Part shown: positions 11,453 to 22,797 of the stretch, piece by piece | Position numbering within the stretch: position 1 is the first letter of the stretch | How the letters are laid out: each line of letters begins with the position of its first letter | Origin: Glutinoglossum americanum | Taxonomy: Eukaryota > Ascomycota > Geoglossomycetes > Geoglossales > Geoglossaceae | Reading direction: 5' to 3' | Length of the DNA stretch: 64,000 bases | NCBI GenBank assembly: GCA_020080175.1 | Contig: JAGHQL010000029.1 | Location: forward strand, 62,001-126,000 | Made by a program: the position numbers and the translations under genes | Notes under the pieces: generated by a model | Told to the model about the DNA's origin: nothing | Database searches by the model: none | The model's input: only the letters and a program-made list of their open reading frames with translations

Positions 11453-11906
11453 TGACTTGCGTGCGGGTGGCAAGGGGATATGAAGTTGGAATGAGCCAGT
11501 GCTCATACTTGCGTGTTTGGGGGGGGAGTGGGTTGCGAGAGGTGGTTCCCTGTTGTTCAGCAAGCGGGGAATCAAAAGCAGTTTTTGAGATTTCTGCGAG
11601 GGAACAGAGCTTGTGCTGTTGCAACTGGGTTCTATTTCTCATATGTTTTTTTATAACTATAACTACTTTCAACCAACCTAATTATCTCCTGTGAGAGTTG
11701 ATTCTCTGCCCCATGCTAGCTTACGACGGTCCTGAAGCATCTACTGCAAGTACAAAATGAAATTACCATTTATCTCAAGTACCTGATGTGTTTCCGGGGA
11801 GAAATTGATAACAGCCATGAGGATGTGAACGGTTGTCCGACAAATTTCAAGCCCCCACATCCTGTTAGACATTACGCAACCTCACCGCTCATCCTCACAA
11901 AACCCT
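11453..11906. other. Intergenic between cdc10 and guanylate kinase
   Basis: Contains the septin 3'UTR and the guanylate kinase promoter, both genes being on the plus strand. I see no other gene or repeat. Confidence 0.5.
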
Positions 11907-11984
11907 ATGCTCCTACTACACCAACCCATACTCAGATTACTCCGCACCCAGGCAGCAGTAGCAACTAGAAGGCTATCCCTCAGA

Positions 11985-12737
11985 ATGGCATCCGGTAAGG
12001 CCAGATTTTCCCCAATTGATTGAAATATAATTACCGTTCTAACACGGAGTGACTTTGACCAGATACAGCGACCACCAACGCCGACCCCGCCATCACCAAG
12101 ACTCCTCCTCGCCCAGTTGTAATATCCGGCCCCAGCGGTGCAGGAAAATCTACGCTGCTAAAACGACTATTCGCCGAACATCCCGGAAAATTCGGGTTTT
12201 CCGTCTCTCGTACGCAGTTGACCTCCAAACCTCCCACACCAACCCACACTCCACCACTAACCCAAAACAACAGACACCACGCGGGCCCCACGCCCCGGCG
12301 AAGTCGACGGCCGCGAGTACAACTTCGTGACCCGCGAAGCCTTCCAGAGCCTAATCTCCCAGAACCAATTCATCGAGCACGCCACCTTCTCCTCGCACAA
12401 CTACGGAACCACCATCTCGGCCATCCGGTCCATCGCCAGCGCGGGCCTGATCTGCATCCTCGACATCGAGATGGAGGGCGTCAAGCAGGTGAAGAGGACG
12501 GATCTGAACGCGAGGTTCCTCTTCGTCGCGCCGCCGAGTCTGGGGGTGCTGGAGGAGAGGTTGAGGGGGAGGGGCACGGAGACCGAGGAGAGTTTGGGGA
12601 GGAGGCTGGAGCAGGCGGAGAGGGAATTGGAGTTTGCTAAGGGGGAGGGGGTGCATGATAGGGCGGTTGTTAATGACGACCTGGAGGTTGCGTATCGGGA
12701 GGTGGAGGAGTTTGTGTTGGGTGGGGAGGGGAGTTAG
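11985..12737 (+). CDS. GUK1: Guanylate kinase
   Basis: Phosphorylates GMP (and dGMP) to GDP using ATP, supplying GTP and GDP-mannose precursors. Three exons (11985-11994, 12063-12209, 12274-12737) give 206 residues, near the family norm. The P-loop is [10 protein letters not shown], and the GMP-binding segment [20 protein letters not shown] is complete after splicing. The following [15 protein letters not shown] and [14 protein letters not shown] are standard. The reading frame extends without a stop to an upstream ATG at 11907, adding 26 residues that look like a mitochondrial presequence; a start there would give 232 residues. The last 200 bp of the coding region are strongly purine-rich and G-biased at third positions, unlike the neighbours. 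Confidence 0.94.
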
Positions 12738-13343
12738 GGGCTTTTTGGATTTTAGATCTTTTTTTTTTATTTTATTTAGAAATAGAGTAGATATCCCCAC
12801 CAAAGAGAGGTGGTATTTTAAATGGAGACATTCTTGCATCTGGACATGTTGAAGCCCTAGTTATTGATCTTTATTAGTGCTGTACCTTGTCGGAGTATAG
12901 ACGGACGGGTCTGATTGTATCAAACAATGGCGGAGCAGCAACCCAGAATTCTAGAAATATTGTCCAGCTATGAGTGCTTTCTCAAAGGCGGTTTGCCCCA
13001 AATCGTCACCTAGCAGCTACTACTTATCACTGAAGTGTGGGTTTCGCTAGTTCGAAGCATACGAATTTCCTTGCTATGGAATCGTCAAGAGAAAAATACA
13101 CTCCCATAATCCTCTCCATTGCTATATGCTGTGTAACCATGAAAAAAAAAAAAAAAAAGATCCACCCACTCTCAAACTCCACCCAGGCGTGTATGGCCGC
13201 GGGGGAAATGAGAGAGCGAGAAAAGGAAGACATAAAAGAACAGAGAATTTAGTATTTGCTATGCCGAAGAGTACTCGTTAGCCGCCCAACACCACTCCTT
13301 TTGTAGAATGTAAAAGAACAGGAAGAAAGAGAGGGAAAGAAAA
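12738..13343. repeat. Convergent intergenic region with a poly-A tract
   Basis: This 606-bp gap separates the 3' ends of guanylate kinase and rud3. A run of 17 A occupies 13142-13158, and T-rich runs lie near 12762-12778. These probably lie in 3'UTRs. No gene is seen. Confidence 0.6.
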
Positions 13344-15318
13344 TCACGACCCCGTTCTTGATCGGCTTCCCACATCGCTTTTTAGAGAACCCTTCCGCTC
13401 GCCTTCAGCTTCCTGCTGCAAGAAATTCGACCACAGCTCGGCTAGCGATTCGCGATTGTTATCGGGGTAGAAATCCGCGGAGAGCGCAGGCGTGCTGGGC
13501 GTACGGTGGAAGGGTGAGATGGGTGTTCGGAGTGTGGTATTAGATGCCCCTGGGCGAGCGAGCCCGGCTTGCTCTCGTTGTTCTAAGGGATGAGATGTGT
13601 TAGATTGCCTCCATGCTTTGTTCTCCGTGAAGAGAAAAGGGTTGAAAGTGACTACCCTCGGTCCAATTCAACAGCGCAGCTATGAGCTGGAGAACCTGGA
13701 ATTTCTTCGGATCTGAGCGATCAAGCGTTAAGAAGTGAAGAAAGTGATTCGTGACGATTTGCCTAATAGAACGTCAGCACGATATTCGTGTCTGTGGGAA
13801 GGTCGGCTCTCCAACCTGTCGACATTATCTTCCGGGTTGCCCTTTTTCAGGAAGCGGAGTGCCTTCGTAAGGTGGTCGTTCAGGATTACCGCCTCATGCC
13901 GTAGCTTTCCAATTAATAGATTTTTCTCCTTCACCTCCTTTTCGAAAGGGAGGGCCCTTTCAAGTTCTTTTTGGTTTACCAGAAGTGCTAACTCCGCGTC
14001 AGAGGCTCTCTTATCGACCTCTTGAAGCTGTCCCCTCAAGCTTTCCACCTGTGCGTGTGATGTCTCTACAAGTTCTCGAAGTTCTCTCTTTCGGGCTAGG
14101 AAAATCGTGTCAGCAGCAAGTCCAAAGTCCGATATACCGCCGTACTGACCATCCTGTATATCCTGTAGGGCTCTTTGGAGCCCATCCACCGATAATGCAT
14201 TTGTTTCTCGTTCAGACGCTGCCTTCTCATATGCTTCCTTCGTGTTTGATAACTGCTCTTCTAGTACTGTCATCCTATCGCCCTGGCTCTCTCGAATTGA
14301 TCTCTCCTCCATAGCGAGCACCTCCCAGTCTTGCATGGCTTGTCTCGCCGCTTCAAATTCCTCTCGCGCCAAAGCCTCCCGAGTTATCAAGTCCTCCCGT
14401 TCCTTGGACCAATTTTGCTGAGAGAGGTTCATTCGGTTCCGTAGGCTCGATAACTCTTTTGACCTCTGTTCATCTTCCTGCCTCAGCTTGGCCAGCTCTG
14501 ACTGGTGTGTCTCATTTGATGCTTGCAGGCTCTGGTTTTGTCTCTCTAGCTCAGCTATCGAATTTCGGGCTTGAGACAATTCTTCCTATAGCCTCGCATA
14601 TTAACAGATAGTCGATGGGAATAATAGGTATCGCGTCACCTACCGCATCTGCTCTCAGCCTTTCGCCTAGCTGGGACTTGATCGTAGAGACTCTGCCCAA
14701 GAGGTCCCGGTACCTGGAATCTGCATTTTCTTTATCTTCTCTAGCTCCCTTGAGCTGTTCGTTCACCGCAGCCAGTTCCTCCCCGTGCTTTGCTTGCACC
14801 TCCTTCAACGACTTTCTGAGGTGTTCCACCTCGGTGCCCAACGAGTCCCGCTCCATTTGTAAGGCTTCTAGCTCGTGCGAAGAATTTGCCGAAACTTGTT
14901 TCGGTGAGTCGTTGGTTCCGTCTTCGACTGTGGCCACAGCGTCAGGACGCAGTTCTCTTGTATGAACTATGTAGAGTTGCAGGTCTCTCTTACTCATATC
15001 CAATTGCCCGTTGGTTGATCCTACCGAAGTCCCATTCTATGATCCAGTCAGCGATTATCCTACTAGCCTAGCAGCTGAGCCTACCATCGGCTCTTCCGCT
15101 TGCTGCACCTCTACCTCCAGGTTATCTTCCACCGTAGCTGCCTCTCCGTTGGTCCCCCCCGTCTCTGCGTTCTTTTTTTTCTTGTTGCTTCTTTTTTTCG
15201 ATGATGTTGCTGATTGAGTGAGCAAACGCGGCTGAAGAACAATCGAAACAAGCATAATATGGAACTTACTCTGAGAGGAATTCTGCGTAGAACCTGCAAC
15301 TTCAATTGCCGGCGTCAT
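13344..15318 (-). CDS. RUD3: Golgin Rud3 (GRAB/GRIP-like, GMAP-210 relative)
   Basis: Coiled-coil tether of the cis-Golgi, recruited by Arf1. The gene starts with MTPAIEVAGSTQNSSQ, splices to a lysine-rich stretch (SSKKRSNKKKKN) and an acidic segment, then has a long coiled coil of several hundred residues rich in Glu, Lys, Arg and Leu (for example SQQNWSKEREDLITREALA). Near the C-terminus, ALRFLKKGNPEDNVDRQIV then NHFLHFLTLDRSDPKKFQVL form the GRAB/GRIP-like Arf-binding domain. It is followed by LIAALLNWTEEQREQAGLAR, which resembles the tail of Rud3 rather than the trans-Golgi GRIP golgin Imh1. The final exon is Ser/Pro-rich and ends at 13344. The Rud3 assignment over Imh1 is from motif memory. 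Confidence 0.85.
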
Positions 15319-16654
15319 TTTGTTTCTGTGGCCGTGGGGGAATAGCGGAATGCGGTTTGCGTAATCATTGTTCGTCTGGACGCGGCTATACTTCGTTCAG
15401 TTGTGAATGTGGCATCTTTTTTGGCGAGACGATCAAATGAACGGGGCACATCCGAAAACAGTTTCTCCGAAAACAGCTGGAAATTAACTCACCCAGCGGG
15501 AAAACCACCGAATAACCACACACCAGCGAGTCCTACATTAGATACCTACGGGTATGGTTGCAATTCCTATGCACCATTTTGCAGCCGCTCGTACGGTCGA
15601 TCCATAGCCGGGTTTGCCATATGCCTCTATCAGCAATTCACGGCACGGGGTCCCGCGATGCTGCCTTTTATGAAACCCGAAAGGGAGATCATATTCCCCG
15701 AGAAAACTTAATTCCGCGCGGGTGCAGAGCCTATCGTTTGGTGATTCGCAAGGGGGGTTGGGGAAGCGGCTGATATGGAGACTTGCCGGCAGGACGTTGG
15801 AAGCGTGCCCCCTCTAGTGTAGGTTATTGGGGATCATTTGGTAGAACCACAGCATCACATATCTATACAACCACCCTGTGAAGAACTTTCCATTTCCTTG
15901 AGTTATACCTCTGCCTTTTAATTTGCCCTAACTTCCACTCTCTCCTTCCACCCAGCCCACAGGATAGATTCTTCGATATACGTCTGAGGACCTGCATTTC
16001 ATGAATCCCCTGCTTTCGTTTATGCTGTGATAAGAAACAAGTCCCGAGACACCAGCAAAATAGACAATCTTGCCTTCCACATTTGTTGAATACACGATCC
16101 TCCCTGTGTCATGTTTTCTCATCGCCGGCGATAGGTTGACCACGCATCCCACTAAACAACACCCGTATCTCTCAGAAAACGCCTTCAAAGAATGTGAGCA
16201 ACCCATCGATATCAGATTAGTGCATGAAAGACATCAATCAGGTAAACCCGAGAAGAACCTCAAAACACCTATTCGCCTCCATGAAGGGACATTAGGGCGT
16301 TAAACATTCTGTGGATCTTTTTCACGTTCCCAGCATCCACCAGTAGCAGTGAGAGCAACAAAAGGAAAGGGAAAGAAAGAAAGAAAGAGAGAAAGAGAGA
16401 AAGATGATGTCCCACCTCATGCAATAGGGTGAGGATAATAGCTTCCAGCTATCTCAGTCATCCGTCCTACCCGCCTAAGAAATCCAAACACGGACGCATG
16501 AGTTCCCCTCCACCATGTAATACCTCGGTCAGCGGCTGGAGACAGAGCTCACATGGTTCCGTAGTTTCACACAACCAAGACCCGCCATGCGCCTCTCCGA
16601 ATTCCCAGATTCAAAGGAGAGCGGCTCCAGGCGAGCCAGAACAAAGGAAGGTGT
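15319..16654. repeat. Intergenic region with a GAAA microsatellite
   Basis: Contains the rud3 promoter side and the 3' flank of the polyQ protein gene. A (GAAA)n tract, interrupted by GAGA units, runs from about 16362 to 16404. Small open frames around 15403-15773 and 15928-16303 lack family features. I see no RNA gene. Confidence 0.55.
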
Positions 16655-17539
16655 TTAACGCGTCGACTTCCCTCTCGATGGGCTTGGGATTTCCTCTCCC
16701 ATGCTGTCTGGTGCTCTTGGACCAACCATCCAATCCTCCATCGCCAACCACTCGCTCCACTTGCTCTCTGCTCTTTCAATCTCCCCGTTGACGGGGCCTT
16801 GCAGAGGTCTCAGGAACGGCACCATCTCATCGGGCAACATGTCGTAGTCACGTTTAACGGCTGCCCAGCCGCCGCTCTTGGCCGCGAAGAGGTAGTTGCG
16901 GCGTTCTTGCTCGTGCAAGGGGCCCACCCCCGCAGCCCAGTCATCGCCGAACCAGCCATGCAGCATACCAGGGAAATCAAATCCAGTAGCTACTAGACGC
17001 CGCAGGTAGGGAACTAGTGAGACCCAATTACTAGCCGATGTTCGAGGTGGAAGGCTGCCGAGGTGAGGTGGTGGGCCCAGACCACTGAGTGAAGGGCCAG
17101 CAACACCATGAGGCGGACTTGGGCTTGGAGACGAGACTAGCACGGGATTTTGGTGTCTCTGGAAGGGCAAACTGATGTTCAAGAAGGCAGCCGCGGCTTG
17201 GACGGGTCCGCTATGTTGTGCGTGGTCTAGGAAGTAGCGGGTACAACTCTGGTAGTGAGGATACCAATCGAAAATGTCGAATTGAGGTTCGTCAGGACCG
17301 TCACCGCCGCTCGAGCTAGCATAGCGCCCAGGCTGTCCCGTAAGTCCCGAAAACAGGGCCTGCTGTTGGGCTCGCGACGAGTGTTGTTGTTGTTGTTGTT
17401 GTTGTTGTTGGTGCTGCTGCTGGTGCTGCTGCTGCTGCTGCGGCTGCGGCCGCAGGCTGTTGTTCTGGTGGTGGTGACTGCTAGGAAAGGCCATTGATTG
17501 TTTTCCGCGTCGATAGAGTCTAAGCAGCGCCTTGCGCAT
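16655..17539 (-). CDS. Conserved fungal protein with N-terminal polyglutamine tract
   Basis: A single uninterrupted frame of 294 residues. The N-terminus has His/Gln-rich sequence with a polyQ/H tract (17382-17440), encoded by mixed CAA and CAG. The C-terminal half is well ordered: FDIFDWYPHYQSCTRYFLDH, then SNWVSLVPYLRRLVATGFDF, PGMLHGWFGDDWAAGVGPLH, EQERRNYLFAAKSGGWAAVK and PFLRPLQGPVNGEIERAESK. I recall this as a eurotiomycete-conserved protein sometimes labelled 'Ilp apoptosis inhibitor' in databases; that label is not supported by any visible domain. No signal peptide or membrane segment is seen. The start at 17539 (MRKALLRLYRRGKQSM) is an ATG; a downstream ATG at MAFPSSHHH is an alternative. 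Confidence 0.72.
   Translation of the reverse strand: MRKALLRLYRRGKQSMAFPSSHHHQNNSLRPQPQQQQQHQQQHQQQQQQQQQHSSRAQQQALFSGLTGQPGRYASSSGGDGPDEPQFDIFDWYPHYQSCTRYFLDHAQHSGPVQAAAAFLNISLPFQRHQNPVLVSSPSPSPPHGVAGPSLSGLGPPPHLGSLPPRTSASNWVSLVPYLRRLVATGFDFPGMLHGWFGDDWAAGVGPLHEQERRNYLFAAKSGGWAAVKRDYDMLPDEMVPFLRPLQGPVNGEIERAESKWSEWLAMEDWMVGPRAPDSMGEEIPSPSRGKSTR
17382..17440 (-). repeat. CAA/CAG repeat encoding polyGln/His
   Basis: A trinucleotide-type tract inside the coding region of the preceding gene, read on the minus strand as Gln runs broken by His. The 5' part of the array uses mostly CAG and the 3' part CAA, with one CAC codon between. Length polymorphism between strains would be expected. Confidence 0.85.
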
Positions 17540-20534
17540 TGGCCGAGGGTGAACGTGGAGAGTGGATCGCAGTTGACTGCGGAAGCGTGGTCGGATGAGC
17601 AGGCTTCAGGGATAGGATCACGGGGACCTTTTTTTCGAGAAATTTCCAGAGTCTGGAGCAGGACAGGCGTTCTGTTGTGTGCTGTCTTGACATCTTTTTA
17701 TCCAAACGTACAGGATAGCAACTTTATAATGGCCCGGGGCGGGAGGGCTTTCTCAGTCTCAGTTCCTTAAAGAAGAGTAGGACAAGAACCACCCATTCGG
17801 TTGAGGCTTGTTAGCCTATTAGCTCGTGTGCGAGCCTCCCTCCACAAGCCGTGTCATGGAGAGACATGAACAGTGAGACTAGCAGCAGTTGTGGCGAAAA
17901 CCTCTAACTCCCCCAGAGCGAGACGAGAGCCATTTGATCGGCCTCAGCTTATTGCTCCCTACCGGAAAGGGTCGTCTTGTCGTCAGCCTCAGACGGGGGG
18001 GGGGGAGGGCCCCGCCGATCTAGATTCAGTGGACAGCGGCCTCTTTTCGGAAATACACATAATTCCTTTCCCCCCGCCGGCTTAATTTTTATTTTATTTT
18101 TTGGGTGGTAAGTCGTGGGATCCCTTCCGAAGCTGAGCGCTGTGCAGAAGAAGGCGGAGCGATGGTGGTAGTCGCGGTGGTGGCGATCGCCCGTGTTCGG
18201 CATTGCCGCAGAGGTGATTGGCCGCGCGGCTAGAATAGATAGCGGAATGGACGACGCCATCAAATTGTGGCTATTGGGACCCTTCCCGACGATACAATTC
18301 AAGGGAGATGCCTGTCGGAAGACAGCCACAAGAACCTCTCTCGAGCACAGACTACGACGAGAACAAGCAGATGCCGAAGGCTCTGCGCAGGATTCTGCCA
18401 GTTAAGGAACATGTGGGGGGAAGCGGGAAAGGTCGAAGGCGGCCGCCAGACAGCGGATACGAAGCAGGCGTGAGGTTGTTAGGAGCTGCTAAGGGTCTAC
18501 GGGGTCTATGGGGCCTACGGGCGAGGCAGGCATCGGACGATGCATACACGAATGAAGAAGCAACTAATGGTGAGCGACGAAGGATCGAATGTAGGGAGGA
18601 GCGGTCGCGGGGGCTGGGGATGCCAAAAACAAAACCAGGTTCCTGAGCCACTATCTTCAAGCGATTCGCCAATCGACTCAATTACGTGCTCCATGCAGCT
18701 CGATAAAGGAATGGATTGGGACGCGATGGGGACGCGATGGGGACGCGACCGGGACGATTGGACGATCAAGACGCTTATGGGAAGCAGTTGCTTGGTGACG
18801 AATCCCGCAGCTGAGATGTTCGCAGACGCGGTCGCATGTCGCTAAGTAGGAGATAAAGTGCTCTCATAAGCCCGGCAGGTGTTGCCCTGCACAGCAGCCA
18901 CCATCCGCTCTCGGTCCCCGCCAACCACTCGCCATCCACAGTTCGCCTTTTTCACCTCGCCACGTTGCGCATCAGCACCAGCCACTCCCTCCTCTAACCC
19001 GACGACGTCGAGAGCCATCTCCAATGCGCCAACTCTATTGCACGGTTACGACTTGCGAAGCGGAGTGGATGGAGCTGAGGCAATGTCTTACGGTGTGACG
19101 GGCTGCACTTCCGCTGATCCAACCCGACATGGTCCATTGGTCCTTGCGTCAATATTGTCTCAACCGCAAGCGCACATTTGCAACGCAACCGACCCTCGAG
19201 GCACTAAAGTCTCCGCAGCTGAAAAAACTCTCTCCCCTCTGCACCTTGCTCACCTGGGGGTCATTAGTCGTGTTCAACCTCCTTTCCTGGCTAACTTCCC
19301 TCTGTCGTGACTGGTCTATCGTGGCAAAAAAAAAGGAGCATTTGGACCGTGATGCTTCGGTGCTTTCTACGGTGATGGTCGCAAATGTCTCACACTTAGG
19401 GCCGTGTGCCCAGTAATCACACCCGAATCCCGACATCAATATCACACAATTCACACCACATAAGCGACTCCGCGATAACCCCAATTTGCTTTTTTTATTT
19501 ATTTATCAAGTGAGAAGGCTGAAACTTTGTATGGTACCCATTCATGTGACAGTCTCTTAGAGACATTCAGCCATGTGCTGTTCACATTAGCGCTGTTCTC
19601 ACGGCTGCAGAAACTTTCTTTCATCTAAACTTTAGAATAGCAGACTTGATCCCTTTGAATTTAATCACTCACGATCGTCATCCCCTTTACGAGCAAGAGC
19701 CAACCTTATATCCGGGGATCTGCAGAGGACAGGGAAATTCTTCAATTCTGCAACTACCTCGAGACATGGGCTGGAATGTGTTGCTGAAGTAATGGACTGC
19801 ATGCTCACAAAGTCGACACTTTGTTCACATTTAACGCACAGTAGTGGCGTTTGCTAAAGGCAATCCCGCAATTGCGCGAGCTGGGGACAAGGCTGACAGA
19901 GACAAATCTGAGGCAGAAAACGGCCAAATAATAGCAAGGAGAACCCGGGTCTTTTCTATTAACAGCACGTGTGTCGACGCCGAACTCTAACTGCTCGACG
20001 TTAGGCATATGGTATGTACTGCAATCCCAATTGTGTTCGCAATCGCAATCGTTATGGGGTTGTTGTTTTGCGTTGGGTCAAAAACTATCTGAAGCAGGAA
20101 AGGAAAGCGTAATACTGAAAGCAGCCAAGTAGCTTTCAAGAAAAACCCGAAAACTCGTAGTAGAAACGCCCTCCCTTTAATTTCTCGACTTGGGCAAGTA
20201 GCTGCCTTGTAAGGCCAGGTTCAAACAACCAGCTGAAGATCCATCGAGCCAGACTCCAAAGGTTCCAGTATTAGTAGAATCCTTTGGATCAATTTTGATT
20301 AAAGAGAGCAATCCACAGAGCCGACGGATTGAAACCATAAACCAAGTGAACCACGCCATATTTCCGGAGGAAATCAAAAGAGTTATAACAAACTAGAGGT
20401 ATAAAATCTAGCAACGACCAGAGACTGTTTTGCAAACTTCAATACGAGATCGAAGTGACGAACGAACCAATAATCATTACAAAGCAGAGCTTTGATCTAT
20501 TAACCTGCTTTAGTTTTTGCGATCCCACAACCTC
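17540..20534. other. 3-kb gene-poor interval
   Basis: Upstream of the polyQ gene and downstream of the CUE-like gene, both on the minus strand. Small open frames between 18190 and 19480 overlap on both strands and carry no recognisable motif. A 12-bp unit (GACGCGATGGGG) occurs about three times near 18720-18755. Part of this may be a long 5' leader of the polyQ gene. Nothing else can be supported. Confidence 0.5.
18719..18755. repeat. 12-bp minisatellite, about three units
   Basis: Two copies of GACGCGATGGGG are followed by a related third copy, GACGCGACCGGG. It lies in non-coding DNA. It is too short for more to be said. Confidence 0.75.
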
Positions 20535-22797
20535 CTATCTGCTGTCCTTTCTATTCTCATTAGCCCAAATGGATGTTGCAAGACCTAGTCCTTGAAGCGG
20601 AGTACCAGCGAGTTCGATAGCTGTGGGGGGGGTTCCAGTAGCAACACGGGCTGCCTGAGCATGAGCCTGGACAGAGGTTGGTGGAGCGAGTTTGTGGACA
20701 ACAAGCATCTTAGAGTCCTGTGGAATATTGCATTGGGGAGATGGGTTCTCTGAGAGAGAGAAATTGGCCAATTGGGAAGACAATGAAGACAGCTCCTTAT
20801 CGGTTGCAATGCTGTCACCAACATGACCCTCGAGGATATTTCCGTTCCGAGGAGCTAAGGTGGTTGGTTTTAGCCATGGTATGGGAGAGTGAAAGTCATC
20901 GTCTAGAAGGTGAGCCGATCTTGGTCGCCGAGGAGCCTCTTCGAAGGTGATCAGCAAGTCATCATCCATGCTCAAGGTCTGAGTCTCCGTTAAAGCGGCC
21001 AAAGTCCTAGGTGGAGACATTGTCCATTCGACTGTGGCTAGATCAATTAGGTCCGGCTCGTCCTGGACTATTGATGTCAGCGGGCGGCTCTGGTGCATAG
21101 CGATTTCCTCTACCGGGCTCGATGGGGTCATCCTGCGCGGTTTCACGAACTCTGCCAATTCAATTCTCGCATCGTTAATATTTCCATTGCTTCGGTTCAA
21201 GAAGAGCTTAACGATTTCCAGTGACACCTGCGGAAATTGAGAACAGAGTAACTTCCGATTCGAAGCGAGAAGACTCCAGTAGTCGCTCTCTTCAGAGCCT
21301 GTTTCTCGCCCTTTCCCTTGCCCTTTGCCCTCCATGACTAGGCTCTCTGGCTCTTCTTGTGGTGTACGTGCAGCGACCGGCGCGAGTTGCTGTGATGTGT
21401 GGCATTCTGCACCGCCTTCGTTTAAACTAGCCTTTGCTGTCCCAGTTACACCACCTAAGCTCGATGTCGCCGCATCAAAAGTGCTGCCATGGCGGGTGCA
21501 TGTCTCCCAGAGTTTATGAGCATTGACCATAAATTCTCCAGGTGAGGCGAGATGGGCTACTGGTTGTTGGGTCCCAGTTGCCGACTGGGTGGGTGGAGGG
21601 GGTTGCGGCTGTGATGTCATCGGGGAATGACGACTTGTGGCTGACGACCCGCTGCGGGGCGCGGGGGCCGGGCCACTTGCCTTCGGCAGTGCTTTGGGAG
21701 GCTGCCATTGGGCGTTTAAGGCCTCTTTCCTCATCCCTGCGCCTGCACCATATGCTCCTGCACCTCCAATCTTCAAAGCTTTGTCAAGCCGCTCCTCAAA
21801 AGTTAGTCCTCCAGAGCTTCCCTTCCGCCTATCCCCTGGCCGAACGGCCGTCCTACCACGCGTGCCCTGGCGTACCGGGCTAATCGCCCGTCGAATAGGG
21901 CTATGTGTCCGGCGAGCAGGACTACGTAGTCGACGACCCATGTGGCCTATCCGACGAGCCGGACTTGCGCCTCTGAGGGAGTTCTGATGAGTGATGCTAG
22001 GTCCTGTGGCGAAGGTAGAGGTCTGAGCAGCTTGAGCGAAGCCAACATCACGGTTCTTGCCATCACTATTTAAATTAAACCCACGATTAGCCCGGCCCCC
22101 TATTGTGGTACTGGATGGTGAAAGAGGCGGGCCAAAATGCTTGCCTGGTGTTGCGATGGTCACCACTATCCGCTTGCCCACTACCTCGATACTGACAATC
22201 AGCTCGACCGCCTCGGTCTGGAATTTCGCCGTGAGAGCTATAGTCGGCATATCCGCCCCCGCGTAAGCGTTTAGTCATCGCCGCTCTGTGTGATTGCCCG
22301 TAACCGAGGTCATCTTCCAATGCTTCACCAGAAAAATCAACTGATGGGAGCTGGACTAAAGTGTGGATAGCATTAGTACAATGACCAGTCTGCGCAATAT
22401 TGGTCTCACCATTCCAAGCGTTCAAGTATTCCTCGTCACGCGAGTTGGCGACAACACGTCCTCTCTCCAGCCGACTAAAATCGACGCCCTTTTTCTCCCC
22501 AGCAAGAAATCGCTGAGCCTTTGCAACTTCCAAGTCATACTGTTAATAGAGCAGGTCAGTGCTAACTTATCAATTACCTAAGGCGATAGCACAAAGGAAA
22601 GGACCGATGTAGACGATTTATAGAGCCATAGAATGACGAATACCTGTTCACACAGAGGAAGCATGTTTCAGGGCTAAGTGCGGAGGGCTAAGGGTTTAAA
22701 TGACGGAGAATAAAAAAGGCTGGCCTTTGAAGGGTACAGCACGTACTAGTGCTTGAATGACATCTGGGTCTGTCTCGCTCACAGCTGTGTCACTCAT
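20535..22797 (-). CDS. Uncharacterised low-complexity protein with CUE-like segment
   Basis: Three exons (22747-22797, 22305-22539, 20535-22237) join in phase to 662 residues: MSDTAVSETDPDVIQAL, then YDLEVAKAQRFLAGEKKG and onward, then a long last exon. The 67-nt intron at 22238-22304 has a good branch site (GACTAAAC) and resolves what otherwise looks like a frameshift. Mid-protein there is an Arg/Ser/Pro-rich tract with repeated SPARR/SPIRR units, then Pro/Gln-rich sequence. A segment LLCSQFPQVSLEIVKLFLNR followed by NGNINDARIEL has the FP and Leu pattern of a ubiquitin-binding CUE domain. I do not recognise the protein as a whole. The SPxRR units suggest phosphorylation or RNA-related function, which is inference only. 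The first intron is long (207 nt) and could hide another exon. Confidence 0.68.

Noticed and set aside
13344-15318. Assignment of the golgin to Imh1 (GRIP golgin)
   Set aside because: The sequence after the Arf-binding domain (NWTEEQREQAGLARPG) and the lysine-rich N-terminus fit Rud3 better.
18192-18681. Overlapping open frames on both strands in the gene-poor interval
   Set aside because: No motif, splice logic or compositional sign of coding; more likely chance frames in GC-rich non-coding DNA.
22087-22533. Two overlapping minus-strand frames in the CUE-like gene, looking like a frameshift
   Set aside because: A 67-nt intron (22238-22304) with a good branch site and acceptor joins the frames exactly, so no frameshift is needed.
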